Translations under genes and position numbers: made by a program
Part shown: piece by piece, positions 41,642 to 51,878 of the stretch
How positions within the stretch are numbered: position 1 is the first letter of the stretch
Layout of the letters: each line of letters opens with the position of its first letter
The notes under the pieces: model-generated
What the model saw: the letters and a program-made list of their open reading frames with translations, nothing else
Database searches by the model: none
What the model was told of the DNA's origin: nothing
Assembly: GCA_023053575.1 (NCBI GenBank)
Contig: JAKZAP010000017.1
Coordinates: 4,223,501 to 4,287,500, forward strand
Reading direction: 5' to 3'
From: Branchinecta lynchi
Lineage: Eukaryota; Arthropoda; Branchiopoda; Anostraca; Branchinectidae
Length of the DNA stretch: 64,000 nucleotides

Positions 41642-41929
41642 CAGGGGCTGATCCAGCGCTCGACTCTAGGGGGGGGGGGGGGGGCGAATGCTTTGGCAAA
41701 AGAGTTGTTTCTACCCCTTTTTTCTGCCGGCAGGCCGAACAAAAATTTGATGGTTTTTACAACTTCCCCGATCATTTTGGGAGCACAAATTCTCTCTTCT
41801 GTACCACAAATTCCCTATTTTAAGGACAAAGTAGTTCCAAGTATTCGCAAACTTGCTCTAAAACAGCATTAAAACGAGACTTTTTAGTCCGTCTAGGGGG
41901 GGGGGGGCGATACCCTGGATCCGCCCCTG
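41642..41929. mobile_element. hAT-type MITE, 288 bp
   Basis: Terminal inverted repeats CAGGGGCTGATCCAG and CTGGATCCGCCCCTG (one mismatch pair) are flanked by 8-bp direct repeats CAGAAGCG (41634-41641) and CAGGAGCG (41930-41937), one base different. Two long G-runs lie inside. TIRs starting CAGGGG and an 8-bp duplication are hallmarks of hAT elements. Non-coding. Confidence 0.9.
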
Positions 41930-42326
41930 CAGGAGCGTGCAACCTCGAACTCTCATAACTTTGAAATCTAATGACTAAAGCATCCAGTCAAGTCTTTAAT
42001 TCATAACCTAGTCTCGGGTTGTGCAAGTTTGAGTTTGCATAGATCCCCTGCGGTCACTAGTGCAGAGCAGTAGCTAGTGGCTATTATCGTAAGATGGGTG
42101 GACACGCTTACAGGCAGTCAGACTTTAGAGTGTCCAGGATTAGCTGTGCTGTTAGCTGGAAACAAGCTCTGTCTGACAAACACATGCAATGTGAGTGCTT
42201 TGTAGCCCTGTCAAATCAAACTATGTTTGCTTGGGACTAGGGCTAGGCTGAGCTGAGCTTCTGTGCAAACTTTTTAACAGCGAATTTTTGAGACAGTTGT
42301 GCTCCATTCAGTGCGGTGAGAAAATT

Positions 42327-42529
42327 CAGGGGCGTAATTTCGTCAAAATCCTGGGGGGGGGGGGGGGTAAAGTTGGGGAGTTTGGGGGAAATGAGCATGA
42401 AAATTAGCAGTTTAGGGAAAATGAGCAGTTTGCAAACGGGACAAACATCAAGCTGGGGGGGGGGGAAGGCAAACTGGGGTCGGGGAGGGGGCAGTTGCAC
42501 CTCCTATCCCATAGCAAATTACGCCCCTG
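42327..42529. mobile_element. hAT-type MITE, 203 bp
   Basis: Perfect 14-bp terminal inverted repeats CAGGGGCGTAATTT / AAATTACGCCCCTG and a perfect 8-bp target duplication AGAAAATT (42319-42326, 42530-42537). The interior is G-rich (runs of 9-15 G). It lies just upstream of the splice acceptor of the Myb-like exon, so it is inside that gene's intron. Confidence 0.93.
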
Positions 42530-42590
42530 AGAAAATTCCGCTCCATTCAGTGCGGTTTCTGAACTAAAAGCTCAACTTACAATTTTCCAG

Positions 42591-43435
42591 GTGATGAGTA
42601 CTACGGTTTCTCTGAGGATCAAGTCCGGGACATGTTCGAACAAGATCCAGAAGAGCTTAGGGCAATAGCACTAGCAAGTCACTCACCATATGTGATAGAC
42701 GCACCCTCCACCGCAAAAGACTCTGGAGAAGCTGCCACCTTCGGCCCAGAAGACTCGGGCAAGGCTGGCGGGTACAGCTCGAAAGATACAGCTGACACAT
42801 GCTTAACCAAAGACAAAGTCGAACTATGGGCACCGAATGGGAAAAAGAGAGATGTGAAACTGAATGAAGAAGGGACCAGAAAACTTCTCGAAATTCTGGG
42901 TGGAGAAGATATGAAAGAAGCCCTAAGATCAAAGCGACTAAAAGGCTGCACAGTGTGGAAGACAGTTAGCGAAGAAATGATTGCTGACGGATACTGCCTG
43001 GGAAATGACCCAGCAAAAAAGTGTCAGGACAAGAGGTTTAATCTGGTGAAAAGTACAAGGAATGGGTGGATAATTCGAAGAAAACGGGAGCTGCCCCGAT
43101 GGAAAAGCCAAAGTGGTATAAAACGTATGAGTTCCACCACTATTTCAATCTCAGATGACGACAATGATGAGACCATGGAGCCGGAAAAAAAAAAGACAAA
43201 ACTACTAATTCCTGGTCGTTCTGTGGCTGGAAAGAGACCAGTCGAAGAAGAAAAATGGAGGCAGGAGACCAGGACCTACCGAGACAATATGGTCAAGATT
43301 TTACAAGAAGATGAGGCCAAAAGGGAGGCTGCATCCTCCAAGTTCTTACAGTATATGGATAGACTAGTAACTGTGGAGGAAAGCAAAGAAAAGAGACTAA
43401 AGGAGGAGCTTGAAATGAAGAAATGGCTCTTGTAA
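42591..43435 (+). CDS. Myb/SANT-like DNA-binding protein of a PIF/Harbinger element
   Basis: The exon starts after AATTTTCCAG (acceptor, 42581-42590); the frame is open from there (DEYYGFSEDQVRDM), so the ATG at 42632 is probably internal and a 5' exon is missing. An acidic N-part is followed by a trihelix/Myb-SANT-like domain: DKVELWAPNGKKR, TRKLLEILGG, CTVWKTVSEEM, CQDKRFNLVKS. Then a basic/acidic linker (DDDNDETMEPEKKKTK) and a Glu/Lys coiled coil at the C-terminus. Harbinger elements carry such a protein, which helps the transposase enter the nucleus and bind the element ends. Converges on the transposase gene at 44204. Confidence 0.8.
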
Positions 43436-43492
43436 ACTTGTATTTTTTCCTATACTTTTCTTCTTTTTTTATTGTTCGAATAAGCAATTAAG

Positions 43493-43720
43493 GAAATACG
43501 TTTCATGGCACCAGGACCCGGAAGCTTACGCTATTGATGCATTTAGATGCATTCAATATGGGAATTCATATATTTCCGCCTTTCAGTGTTATTCAAAAGT
43601 GCCTGCAAAAGATCATGAGCGACCGGGCTGAGGGGATTGTAATTTTGCCCTTCTGGACAAGTCAGACTTGGTTTCCTGTAGCAATGGCTCTGGCAGTGAA
43701 AGTTCCAGTACTGCTCCCTT
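43493..43720 (+). pseudogene. DIRS-like polymerase fragment
   Basis: Reading plus with one frame change: KYVSWHQDPEAYAIDAF, then in the next frame IHIFPPFSVIQKCLQKIM and GIVILPFWTSQTWFPVAMAL. The blocks 'SW..DP.A.AIDA', 'YIFPPFS.I', 'P.W.SQ.WFP' are the signature of the region after RNase H in DIRS-type polymerases. About 75 residues remain. It lies between the Myb-like gene and the partial duplicate of that gene's 3' end. Confidence 0.7.
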
Positions 43721-44033
43721 TCAAGATTTCACTTCTGAAGCAACCGAAGGACCATTTGCAGGTCTTTCAAGTCTCCAGTAGGCTCTCTGGAGCGAAGGGT
43801 GGAGCCTGGGGTTAAGTGAAATTGAAAGTTAAACGAACCTGTGAAGTTTGACTGGAATTTCACGATCCCCAGGATCCACCACGAAGCGAAGAGAGCTTAC
43901 TGGCCCACCCAATAGATTTTAATCCCTCCCAAAAGAGTGGTATAATTTTCCTGCAATTGGCACTCACAGTTCCAACACTGAGTAAGCCTACGCGGGACCG
44001 CATCAAATTTGACTAGTGAATAGTTTTGGTTGA

Positions 44034-44102
44034 TATGGATAGACTTGCAACTGTGGAGCAAAGCCAAGAAAAGCAACATAGGAGGAACTTGAAATGAAGA
44101 AT
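44034..44102 (+). repeat. Partial duplicate of the Myb-like gene 3' end
   Basis: Matches 43354-43422 (69 bp each) with about nine differences: TATGGATAGACT, AACTGTGGAG, AAAGAAAAG and GGAGGAACTTGAAATGAAG-like blocks in order. The DIRS-like fragment lies between the two copies. It no longer encodes an intact C-terminus. Confidence 0.8.
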
Positions 44103-44203
44103 TGTATCATACTTTTTTGATTGAACGTACTCATTTTATTCCACTGTATATTCAAATACATTACAAAACGTAAGCAACACTAGCAGATCTGTAAAGGGAC
44201 TAT

Positions 44204-45433
44204 TCACAATGCTCTTGCTATTGCTTCCCTTTTTGCTAGCCCTCGAGAATACCTTTGTGATTGAGGCTGACTAACTGCTGTTCTGTTGTTCCCCGAAGTA
44301 TTATCGCTGCTATCGTTTGTACTGTTGGCTTGAACAATATCTTCAAGTCCGTCACCTTCGGTCTCACAAATATTATGTAGCACACATGCCGCTGTTATAA
44401 CGTATGGAATAAAAGATATTCCAGTATCTACGAGGTGTAGTTTTCTAAACCGTGCCTTTAACAAACCAAACGTGTGTTCGATTACAACTCTAGTCTTAGA
44501 ATGCTTTTTGTTGTAGCTGTTCTTGTAGCCAGAAAGTGAACCACGCACTGGCTCCTTGAATGGCGGGAGTAACCAATCTGAAATGGGGTAGGCAGAATCA
44601 CCCAAAACATGGTAGCTGTCAGATAAGAAGACATCACTTCTATTGTTTTCTACTTTGTCAAAAGTTCCTGAATTCCGAAAAATACGAGCATCGTGTGCAG
44701 AACCTGTGTATCCCACAAATATGTCAAGGAACTTCTTGTCACTAGAACAGATACCTTGTAACACCATGGAATATCCACACTTCCTATTCCTGTACGAATC
44801 CTGCTGATCGGCTGGACAAAGGATGTTTACATGGCAACCGTCTATGGCCCCAATTACTCCTGGAAATCCTGCCCTTTCTTTGAAAGATCTTTCCAAATCC
44901 ATTTGATCTGAAATGTTTTCAGGCCAAAATATGAACTTATTGGCTATTGCAGACAAGAAGATGCATAAACGGTGTACACATGAATGGACTGATGATTTTG
45001 ACACTCCAAATAAATTCCCAATTGATCGCATAGATTCTTTGTTTCCTAAGTACCAAAGAGTTATCAACAAAGCTTTCCCCAGACGAACAGGCTTTTTGCC
45101 AGCAATTTTGGACTCCTCTTGTTTTTCTTCTGCTTTGAGGATGCTTAGTTCATGTGGGAATAGGTCTTGTAAAATCTCTGTCTCTCTCTTAACTATATGA
45201 TAAAGTGCTTCAAACGTTCTTCTCTGTAGTCGGAAGTGCTGCTTGAACAGGTGATCCTCAAGCCCTTCAACGACCACTTCAAAGTCTTTTACTTTGCTAT
45301 CTTTCATCTGAGCTAAGTATCTGGGGTTCTCTGTATCATCTTCATCATCATCAGCTAACAGGACATTAATTTGAGAAGAATCCCAGAGTGTAAAAAATGT
45401 ATGACCCAGTAAGCCAAGCATCTTGGAATCCAT
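44204..45433 (-). CDS. HARBI1-like DDE transposase (PIF/Harbinger)
   Basis: About 409 codons on the minus strand from the ATG at 45433 (MDSKMLGLLGHTF). The frame stays open 16 codons further to an ATG at 45481, but a splice-acceptor-like GTCACTGTAG lies between. Order: acidic N-part (LLADDDEDDTEN), helix-turn-helix region (MRSIGNLFGVSKSSVHSCVHR), then the catalytic core: GVIGAIDGCHVNI (first Asp), GYTGSAHDARIFRNS, HVLGDSAYPIS (second Asp), RVVIEHTFGLLKARFRKL (Glu), and VLHNICE near the end. All three catalytic residues and normal length (about 350-420) suggest an intact enzyme that cuts and pastes its element. Convergent with the Myb-like partner. Confidence 0.93.
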   Translation of the reverse strand: MDSKMLGLLGHTFFTLWDSSQINVLLADDDEDDTENPRYLAQMKDSKVKDFEVVVEGLEDHLFKQHFRLQRRTFEALYHIVKRETEILQDLFPHELSILKAEEKQEESKIAGKKPVRLGKALLITLWYLGNKESMRSIGNLFGVSKSSVHSCVHRLCIFLSAIANKFIFWPENISDQMDLERSFKERAGFPGVIGAIDGCHVNILCPADQQDSYRNRKCGYSMVLQGICSSDKKFLDIFVGYTGSAHDARIFRNSGTFDKVENNRSDVFLSDSYHVLGDSAYPISDWLLPPFKEPVRGSLSGYKNSYNKKHSKTRVVIEHTFGLLKARFRKLHLVDTGISFIPYVITAACVLHNICETEGDGLEDIVQANSTNDSSDNTSGNNRTAVSQPQSQRYSRGLAKREAIARAL

Positions 45434-45757
45434 GTTTGCATCTACAGTGACCACAGGAAAACCTAGAATGAAACCGGACAATATGAAATGCTCGAGATGA
45501 CCAGTAGCCTAAAAGGTGCCGGATGAGCTGGAATCCCAAGTTTGCTCTAATTACTTGTCTTTCTGGTGAGCGATAATAGGTTCCAGTGAGCGACAATTGC
45601 CCGCTTACTGTAGGACCTAACTGCGACTTGGAAGAAGCAGGGTAAAAGTGCAGATAAATTCAGAAAAGTGTCATGCATTGTATCTTCTTACTTCTAACCT
45701 TAGCCTACAACCCGCACTTTCTGCTCATACCTTCTTTGTCTAACGATTGGCTAAGAA

Positions 45758-45949
45758 CACTCAGGGATTCTTTGAAACAACAACAGGGCCACTAATATGC
45801 AACCCCCCAGCTAATACTCAACAGTGTCTTACTGGCTACACACTGTGTATTATTTAAAACATCAACCCCTCTGCTCACTGTGAGACCCCTGCTTCATTAG
45901 CAGAGGGGTTGCTATAGTGGGCCTATTGTAGTTTGAAAGAATCCTTGAG
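45758..45949. mobile_element. Foldback MITE, 192 bp (family F, copy 2)
   Basis: Arms start CACTCAGGGATTCTTTG and end GAAAGAATCCTTGAG, with 'gggccactaatatgcaacc' mirrored by 'ggttgctatagtgggcc'. A perfect 10-bp direct repeat TGGCTAAGAA flanks it (45748-45757, 45950-45959) and is the likely target duplication. Its length (9-11 bp) would suit a Mutator-type mechanism more than hAT (8) or Harbinger (3). Confidence 0.85.
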
Positions 45950-46007
45950 TGGCTAAGAATGAGCATGAAAATGTAAAAAAAAAACATGCATCCTAGTGTT
46001 AACAAAA

Positions 46008-46215
46008 CATCAACCCTTTAGCTCACTGTGAGACCCCTGCTTCATTAGCACAGGGGTTCAAACATCAACACTTCTGCTCATAATGAGACCCCTGCTTCAT
46101 TAGCGGAGGGGTTGCTATTTGAAATAATCGACGGTGCATGACCAGTAAGACACTGTTGAGTATTATTGTGGGGGGGGGGTGCATATTAGTGGGTTTTGTT
46201 GTTTAATAGAATCCC
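46008..46215. repeat. Partial family F foldback with tandem centre
   Basis: Two ~65-bp units with 'gagacccctgcttcattagc' (46028, 46084) are followed by a right arm: 'accagtaagacactgttgagtatt', a G-run, 'gcatattagtgg' and 'aatagaatccctcag'. The left arm is missing, so this is a rearranged copy next to copy 2. Confidence 0.75.
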
Positions 46216-46751
46216 TCAGTGACTGGAACAGCTGCTATACTGAAATTATACCGTAAAAATACATAGAACTAATAAAAGTATAAGGTAAACGACTATCCCC
46301 TTGTCACCACGAGAGAGCTGAGTTGGATTTAAGGTCATGTCTACCTCTTTTTCCTCAAGAACTTCTTTTTCATCAAGACATGTTATGCCTCATTTGAATC
46401 TTTTGCCAGAATGTCGTTCTATTTGCGATTCTCGGTTAACTTGCTCAGTTGACTTTCTTGCAAATAAAACGCTTGACGGAAGAAAAGTTAACTCTACCGT
46501 TAACTGAGAAATATCAAATCGAACGCGGCTTTATTGTTAGCTCAGACAAATAGACCGGGAATTTCTAATCATTTGCATGAAAAATCGCTTGAGTTTCTGT
46601 GCATGAACCTATCAAAATCACTTTTACCATCCTGCAGGTCTGCGACCCGGGTTACGGAAGATACGGCTACTCTCATTGATAATATTTTGTCTACTATCCC
46701 CGTTACTCTTTCGCATATTATATTTACAGATTAAAATATTCCTGTGAGTAA

Positions 46752-47219
46752 TTGGATGAAGCATGTCCATTGAGGCGCATTAAAATAAAAAAATACACAC
46801 TCCCTAAAAAACCATGGATCTCACGCGGGCTTCTACACTCTATTTCAATAAAAAATAAGCTATTTAGAATATCTATGTCACTCCCATCTACTAAAAATAA
46901 AGAAGAGTTTAAAAAGTATAAAAATGTCCTGACACAGTTAATTCGGAAAGCAAAAGCTGCTAATTATCGTCCTATATCGATACTCTCTGCTTTTTTGAAG
47001 GTTGTAGAGCGAGCACTGTATAACAGAATCTATTCTTTTTTTGAGAAATTTGATAACATTTCTAAACTTCAGTTTGGATTTAGAAAAGAGCACTGAACTG
47101 ATCATCCTCTGGCTATTATTGTCCAACATATTAGTGATTGTCTTGACCGTGGCGAAACGCCTGCAACTATATTTTTAGACATACAGAAAGCTTTTGATTC
47201 CATTTCTCATCAAATTCTT
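46752..47219 (+). pseudogene. LINE linker and RT fingers/palm, broken
   Basis: KKPWISRGLLHSISIKNKLF is the post-endonuclease linker. It passes directly into NYRPISILSAFLKVVERALY (RT motif 2), skipping about 100 residues of the usual sequence, then LQFGFRKEH. After a TGA the same frame goes on with LAIIVQHISDCLDRGE and TIFLDIQKAFDSISH (motif A). The frame then changes near 47220. Confidence 0.8.
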
Positions 47220-48227
47220 TTGTATAAGCTTTCGAATGCTGGTATTCGTGGCAATTGCCTTAGGTTACTTGAATCGTATCTTCATGGGAGGCAGCAGATA
47301 CTTATATATAATAATGTTAGATCTGATTCTTTACAGCAGTCAGATAAGGTTGGTATTCCCCAGGGATCCGTATTAGGACCTCTTGGTAAATCTCGTGAAG
47401 AGCTAGTGGTCAATTTAACATCCACATATGATAGATTGTCTACTTGGCTCTCTGATAATAGACTACTTCTGAACAGAAAGAAGACGAAGTTTATTGTTTA
47501 CAGCAGAAAGGGTCACAAGTTTCCAGATATAGAATCAGTTTCCCTTTCTGCGAATGAACCTGAGTCTGTTATTGAAAGGGTTGTATCGATAAGATATTTG
47601 GGAGTTGTGTTTGATGAGAATTTGTCATGGAAAGAGCAAATTAATCAGGTTAGAGCAAAGTCTGCCCGTGGAGTTAGTATAATGTGCAGACTGAAAAACC
47701 TTCTTCCATATTGCGCTCTTAAATCCCTTTACTTTTCCCTTGTGCAATCCCATTTTGATTATGCATCTATTATTTTTTTGAACACTTTTAAAAGTAATGT
47801 TATCCCTTTACAGATTATCCAAAATAAAGCAGTTCGTATCCTTAAACCTTTTCTGCCATCGCCATCAAACTTCCCCTTAAAATCCACAACAGAGACCCTT
47901 TTTTCACTTCATAATATTCTTCCTGTTCGGCAAAGTATCCAATTTTTAAGTGTTATGTTTAAGATTAAGCTTGAACGAGAAAAGCTCCCCAGATATTTTG
48001 CATCGATGGGTCTTATTTCTTATCCTTCATCTTCACAAGTTGAAGCCCGTGGTAAATATAATCTGCGGACTCCTAAGGTAGTTACAGAGAGGTCGCGTTT
48101 TTGCCTGAGGTATTTGATTCCTCTACATTGGGAAAGATTGAAAAATGAGATTGATTTTAATGTAAGCATAGATGCTATAAGACGGAAGTTGAAAAGAGTG
48201 CTGATTGAAAGTTATAAATCTAAATAA
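47220..48227 (+). pseudogene. LINE RT palm to C-terminus, catalytic FADD deleted
   Basis: MYKLSNAGIRGNCLRLLESYL and VGIPQGSVLGPL (motif B) are followed at once by GKSREELVVNLTSTYDRLSTW, where LF-x-x-Y-I-N-D...FADD (motif C) should come, so about 150 bp is deleted in frame. The rest is well kept: LLLNRKKTKFIVYS, IRYLGVVFDENLSW, the thumb (SIMCRLKNLLPYC, LYFSLVQSHFDYA, LQIIQNKAVRIL) and a normal C-terminus (KYNLRTPKVVTERSRF, FCLRYLIPLHWERL). Confidence 0.88.
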
Positions 48228-48240
48228 TATGAAAAAATGG

Positions 48241-49378
48241 TTTTTTTTTTTTTTTTTTTTTTAAGGATGTTTTTTTTTTTTAAGTATTGGGTTGGTCTCC
48301 GGGGTTCGCCCATGAGATGACTCACTTGGTTTTAAGTTGTAAAATTAATTGTGTCTCAAAATGGTGCGCGGAGGATGGAAATGGTATCGTACGGCACAGG
48401 ATTTGTTTTTTATTTAATTCTGCCAAGATTAGTTAATCTGTCTCGTTTTTTTTTTCTTTTGGATAAGAGAACTATTTATTTTTAATTTTTGTGCATATTT
48501 AGTGTTGCTTAACGGTAGCTCAATTGCATTCGAGCTGTACTCTCAGCCTTGGGTTACCTAATACTTTGTATATATTGGTAATATTAAAAGAACCCTTGAG
48601 CCGTGTTGCGTAGTCCGAGCGCTGATCATTGCGTCGTTTTGTATTTGCGGAAGCTGGGGATCAGCACGTGGCAAAGGGACCCACGAAAACTTCCCTGATT
48701 TTGCGGCTAAATCAACCTTTAAAAGTGGTAACTAAGACTTTATGTGCCTCGAGAATGAAACTCGAGCATACGAGCCCGTAGAGGTCCAGCTGCCTTGTGA
48801 GCGAGAGAATGATCATGCTTTTTTTTTAAACTTAATGGAAGTTATCCATATAAATAAACGATACTGAAAGACCTGTTTATGAGAGATTTGTGAAAGAAGT
48901 AACGTGACCATATGTTAGTTAGGGATAATTCTAAAAGGATAAACTGTGGATTAACTTGTTTCACGACAATAGATTTCTATAATGTTAATGACTATTGAAC
49001 ATTGGTTGACGAATTTTATTCTAACTGAGCCTATTCTTTATTGGACTAACAGTGAGTTGAACAATTATTTTTTTTTCTCATATTTCTTAAAAAAATCGCC
49101 CTACAAAAGTTCATGATAATTAATTCTGCTTTATGTTTATTTCAGATCCTATTGAGACTGATAAAGTTAGCTGTTGCAAAGGCAACTAGATCTTGAACGG
49201 AGTTTTATCTCATTGGTAGTTTGTGACTGAATTAGCAGGTAATAAACCTGCTCATTGCGAATGGCGCTCGGATTCTTTCCACAATCTTGAACTAAAAAAA
49301 AGACTATAAGGCACTCGTCGACTGCTGCTGTAACAACAGAACTAGCAAAGATTTGGTGGAAACCTCAAATTTGACAGA
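48241..49378. other. No gene recognised
   Basis: Starts with T-runs that look like the LINE 3' tail region, then AT-rich DNA with no motif. A few splice-like sites occur near 49140-49150 (TTATTTCAG), just before the next coding segment. Confidence 0.4.
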
Positions 49379-49985
49379 ATGTCGTCTTTTCAAGAAGAAC
49401 AAAGCACGAAAGTCACTAACTCAAGAGGCGAGAGGCCTTCGTCTCTAGGCCGATGCTTTGAACACATTTTCAATACAAGAAGACAAAGATTTCTTGTTAG
49501 CCCAACGAGAAAAAGGGAGTCGGGGTCAATGGCTGGCGTAGATGAAACACTTGATTGCAAAGAGAATAGGGTGTCTGAGACGGATCGGCAAACACTTAAA
49601 AGAGAACATCAAACAGAACACATGAAACAGATGGCAGCTCAGCAGAAGACCTTGACAACGACAGTAAGGGTGCTGTAGGAGGCAAAAAAGAAAAAATAGG
49701 CCGAAAAGCTGTAGCTACAGCTGAACTAGCAGCAGCTCTCGTTCGTAATAACGTATCAGAACGCAAGGCCGCTTTTGTTATAGCAAGGAATGACTTGACC
49801 CACTATTTGTAAATAAAGATTCAATTAGCCGACCCAAAGTAAAACACCAAGTTCAGAAATCTGCACTTATCAGATACATGTTTCGCTTGTTGACCACTGG
49901 GGCGGCAAAGCAGTCATACACAATTCCTCAATTTTTGGGCATGGTGCCCCAACGTCTGGGCATCGTTTTCCGATTTACAAGAAAT
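49379..49985 (+). pseudogene. N-terminal part of a split transposon-type gene
   Basis: Several frames succeed each other. 49379-49678 is a polar, charged leader (KRESGSMAGVDETL, DRQTLKREHQTEHMKQ). 49648-49809 reads GRKAVATAELAAALVRNNVSERKAAFVIA, the 'T-x-E-L-A-A-L-x-R-x3-S-x-R-x-A' pattern I remember from a widespread uncharacterised invertebrate mobile-element protein. A one-base shift leads to VNKDSISRPKVKHQVQ and TIPQFLGMVPQRLG; the alternative frame gives LVDHWGGKAVIH. It runs into the left copy of a 100-bp inverted repeat at 49964. The likely next part is at 62469-62610. Family membership is from memory. Confidence 0.45.
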
Positions 49986-50063
49986 TAGCGCGATCATGAG
50001 AACATAGAGTTACGCCGAACCCACTTCTTTCAAATCGCTTTTACTCTATTCCTTTTCCAGGTA
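49964..50063 (+). repeat. Left copy of a 100-bp inverted repeat
   Basis: Starts CGTTTTCCGATTT, includes TAGCGCGATCATGA and CCGAACCCACTTCTTTC, and ends TTTTCCAGGTA. The reverse complement of 62369-62469 matches it at roughly 90%, and similarity stops sharply at both ends. The copies point inward like terminal inverted repeats around 12.5 kb. It contains no coding frame. Confidence 0.88.
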
Positions 50064-50687
50064 GATGGGTCATCATCAGCAATCGGCCTTCCTTCAAGCT
50101 TGGACTGTGACCTGACCTTTGAACCTGATTGAATTCCTTCTGACTGATAGCCGTTTTTTTATTTACATTTGTGTTTTGTTATTTTTGATGGTATAAGTGT
50201 AAACGATGAGCGCCGGAAAAGTATGCTGCAACCCAAGACACGAGACTCAGGTACTTTAGGTGTCAATCAAAATAAAAACCGACGTCAAATCTAATGACAT
50301 ACGACTTTCATATTTTCTATTTCCCAACTTAAATGAGTATTTCCACAAAGGGTTATAAACGTAAACGCGTCCGGCGCCTCGCTGGCCACTCGGCTGTGTA
50401 TATGTATGTATGTATGTTGAATTTCCAAACTTCTTTATGACCTCACGCTGATGCCACGAATTTCGGACAGTCTCGGCTGAAGATTAGTCCAGACAATATT
50501 TTAACGTCAGTTAAGCTGCCACGGAACGCGAATTCGCGCTATTAAATATTCCTTCAGTTCAAGCAGACTGTGAATCATATTTGATAGTTCAAAACGGATA
50601 CGTCAGTTGAATTTTATTAGTAGTATGTTCCGGTCCTTCTTGGTAAGAGTTATTCCCTGCTGTCCAATTTCATGGTGCATTTACACT
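50064..50687. other. No gene recognised; short TATG microsatellite
   Basis: AT-rich sequence. A TATG/TGTA run sits at about 50398-50417. No motif otherwise. Confidence 0.45.
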
Positions 50688-50868
50688 CTGCGTAAAATCC
50701 GAGCGTATTTCGAAATCCAAGCGTTTTTTACGCACGTTTTCAGCTTGAAAAATTTTCTAGCAATACGGACGTATTTAGAGAAAAAAAGGACAGATTTCTC
50801 AATACATCTATATGGCTAGAAAGGTTTTCAAGCTAAAAACGTGCGTAAAACGCTCGGATTTTACGCAG
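50688..50868. mobile_element. Foldback MITE, 181 bp
   Basis: An 18-bp perfect terminal inverted repeat CTGCGTAAAATCCGAGCG (50688-50705) and its complement (50851-50868). Pairing continues inward with gaps through ACGCACGTTTT and TTGAAAA-TTTTCTAGC-like sequence to about 50761/50814. No clear target duplication. Non-coding. Confidence 0.85.
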
Positions 50869-51878
50869 TACGGGGAATAGATTCGCGTTCTGTTGACACC
50901 AAAGGCGCATTCTCGCCGAGGAGTCCTCGGGGAATCAGGGGGAACGGCGAGAATAGAGGGAATCACTCCACGCGGACTCCGCGTACGGGAAGCAACGAGA
51001 ACACGGGGAATGCTTCCAAAATTGATTTTGTTCAAGAAACAAATATGCAGTTGACGAAATTAGTCGGAATCCACTTTATTTTTTATTTCTTTGTTCGGGT
51101 TGTTGTTAATTAATTATTCGTTGCACCAACACACAAAAAGTGATTCCCCTCCAACTCCTGTTTGATGACCGTGATGATAATCGAAGCATTCCCCTTCGTG
51201 GGGACTCGAAGAATACCGGAAGTGAGTCCCCGGGACAAATAAAAACACGGCGACTCCTCAAAAGGAGTCATCAGGGAAACAAAGAAAAATGATCTTTGGA
51301 GTTTAATCAAACATGGCTGAGATCTGACAGTCTAGTGACAGGTAACGTATTTCTTTAAATACGCCTGCAAACTACTCTGTTCGTTATCAACAGATAATCG
51401 ATTTCATAGAATGAACTTATTATTTTAGATTCGTGGTACCTCTATGGGCTTGTCCCTACACTTTAAATATTTAGTAAGTGAGGTAATCTATTGACGAAAA
51501 GTTAATAAAAATTGTTAGAAACCCTGCAAGACTGTCTTCGTCCTTTCCGCAGCCGTAACTTCTCCGTGCTTAGCGCCTTTAACCAAGACAATGCAGGTTT
51601 TTGTTCAGATACGAGCCTCGTCTGGGTATTTTTGGGGTTGTCCTGCAAGAAGCGTACATTCTGGTTGTTCTTACAAGAGCTCTGGGTGAAATAATACAAA
51701 ATCCCTTCGATCAGTCAAAATATTTCAGTGGATTCAAATACCAGATAAAAAAAATAAGCTACCTTTTCAGTTAAACCTTAAATAAACTGTAAAAACTTCA
51801 AACGCACTTTTGCCGCTGATCTTCCAATTTATAAAGCCAGTTTGAGAGAAACCATCTGACAACCTCTAATCTCGCTTG
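50869..51878. other. No gene recognised
   Basis: 50930-51300 has several short GC-rich inverted stretches around 'ggagtc', 'ccccgtg' and 'aatgcttcc/ggaagcatt', suggestive of a decayed foldback element but too irregular to bound. The remainder is AT-rich. Confidence 0.35.

Larger units (their letters stand above)
46534..48240 (+). mobile_element. LINE remnant, CR1/L2-like, with deletions
   Basis: Plus-strand LINE from the end of the endonuclease (TRVTEDTATLIDNIL) through RT to the C-terminus, followed by long T-runs (48241-48290). It has three visible losses: the link between KAKAA and NYRPISIL is too short, there is a stop at 47093-47095, and the join VLGPL/GKSREE removes the FADD motif. So it is dead. 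The 5' part is absent. Confidence 0.85.

Noticed and set aside
44913..45200. Plus-strand frames of 60-95 codons over the transposase
   Set aside because: Antisense shadows of the intact DDE transposase on the minus strand.
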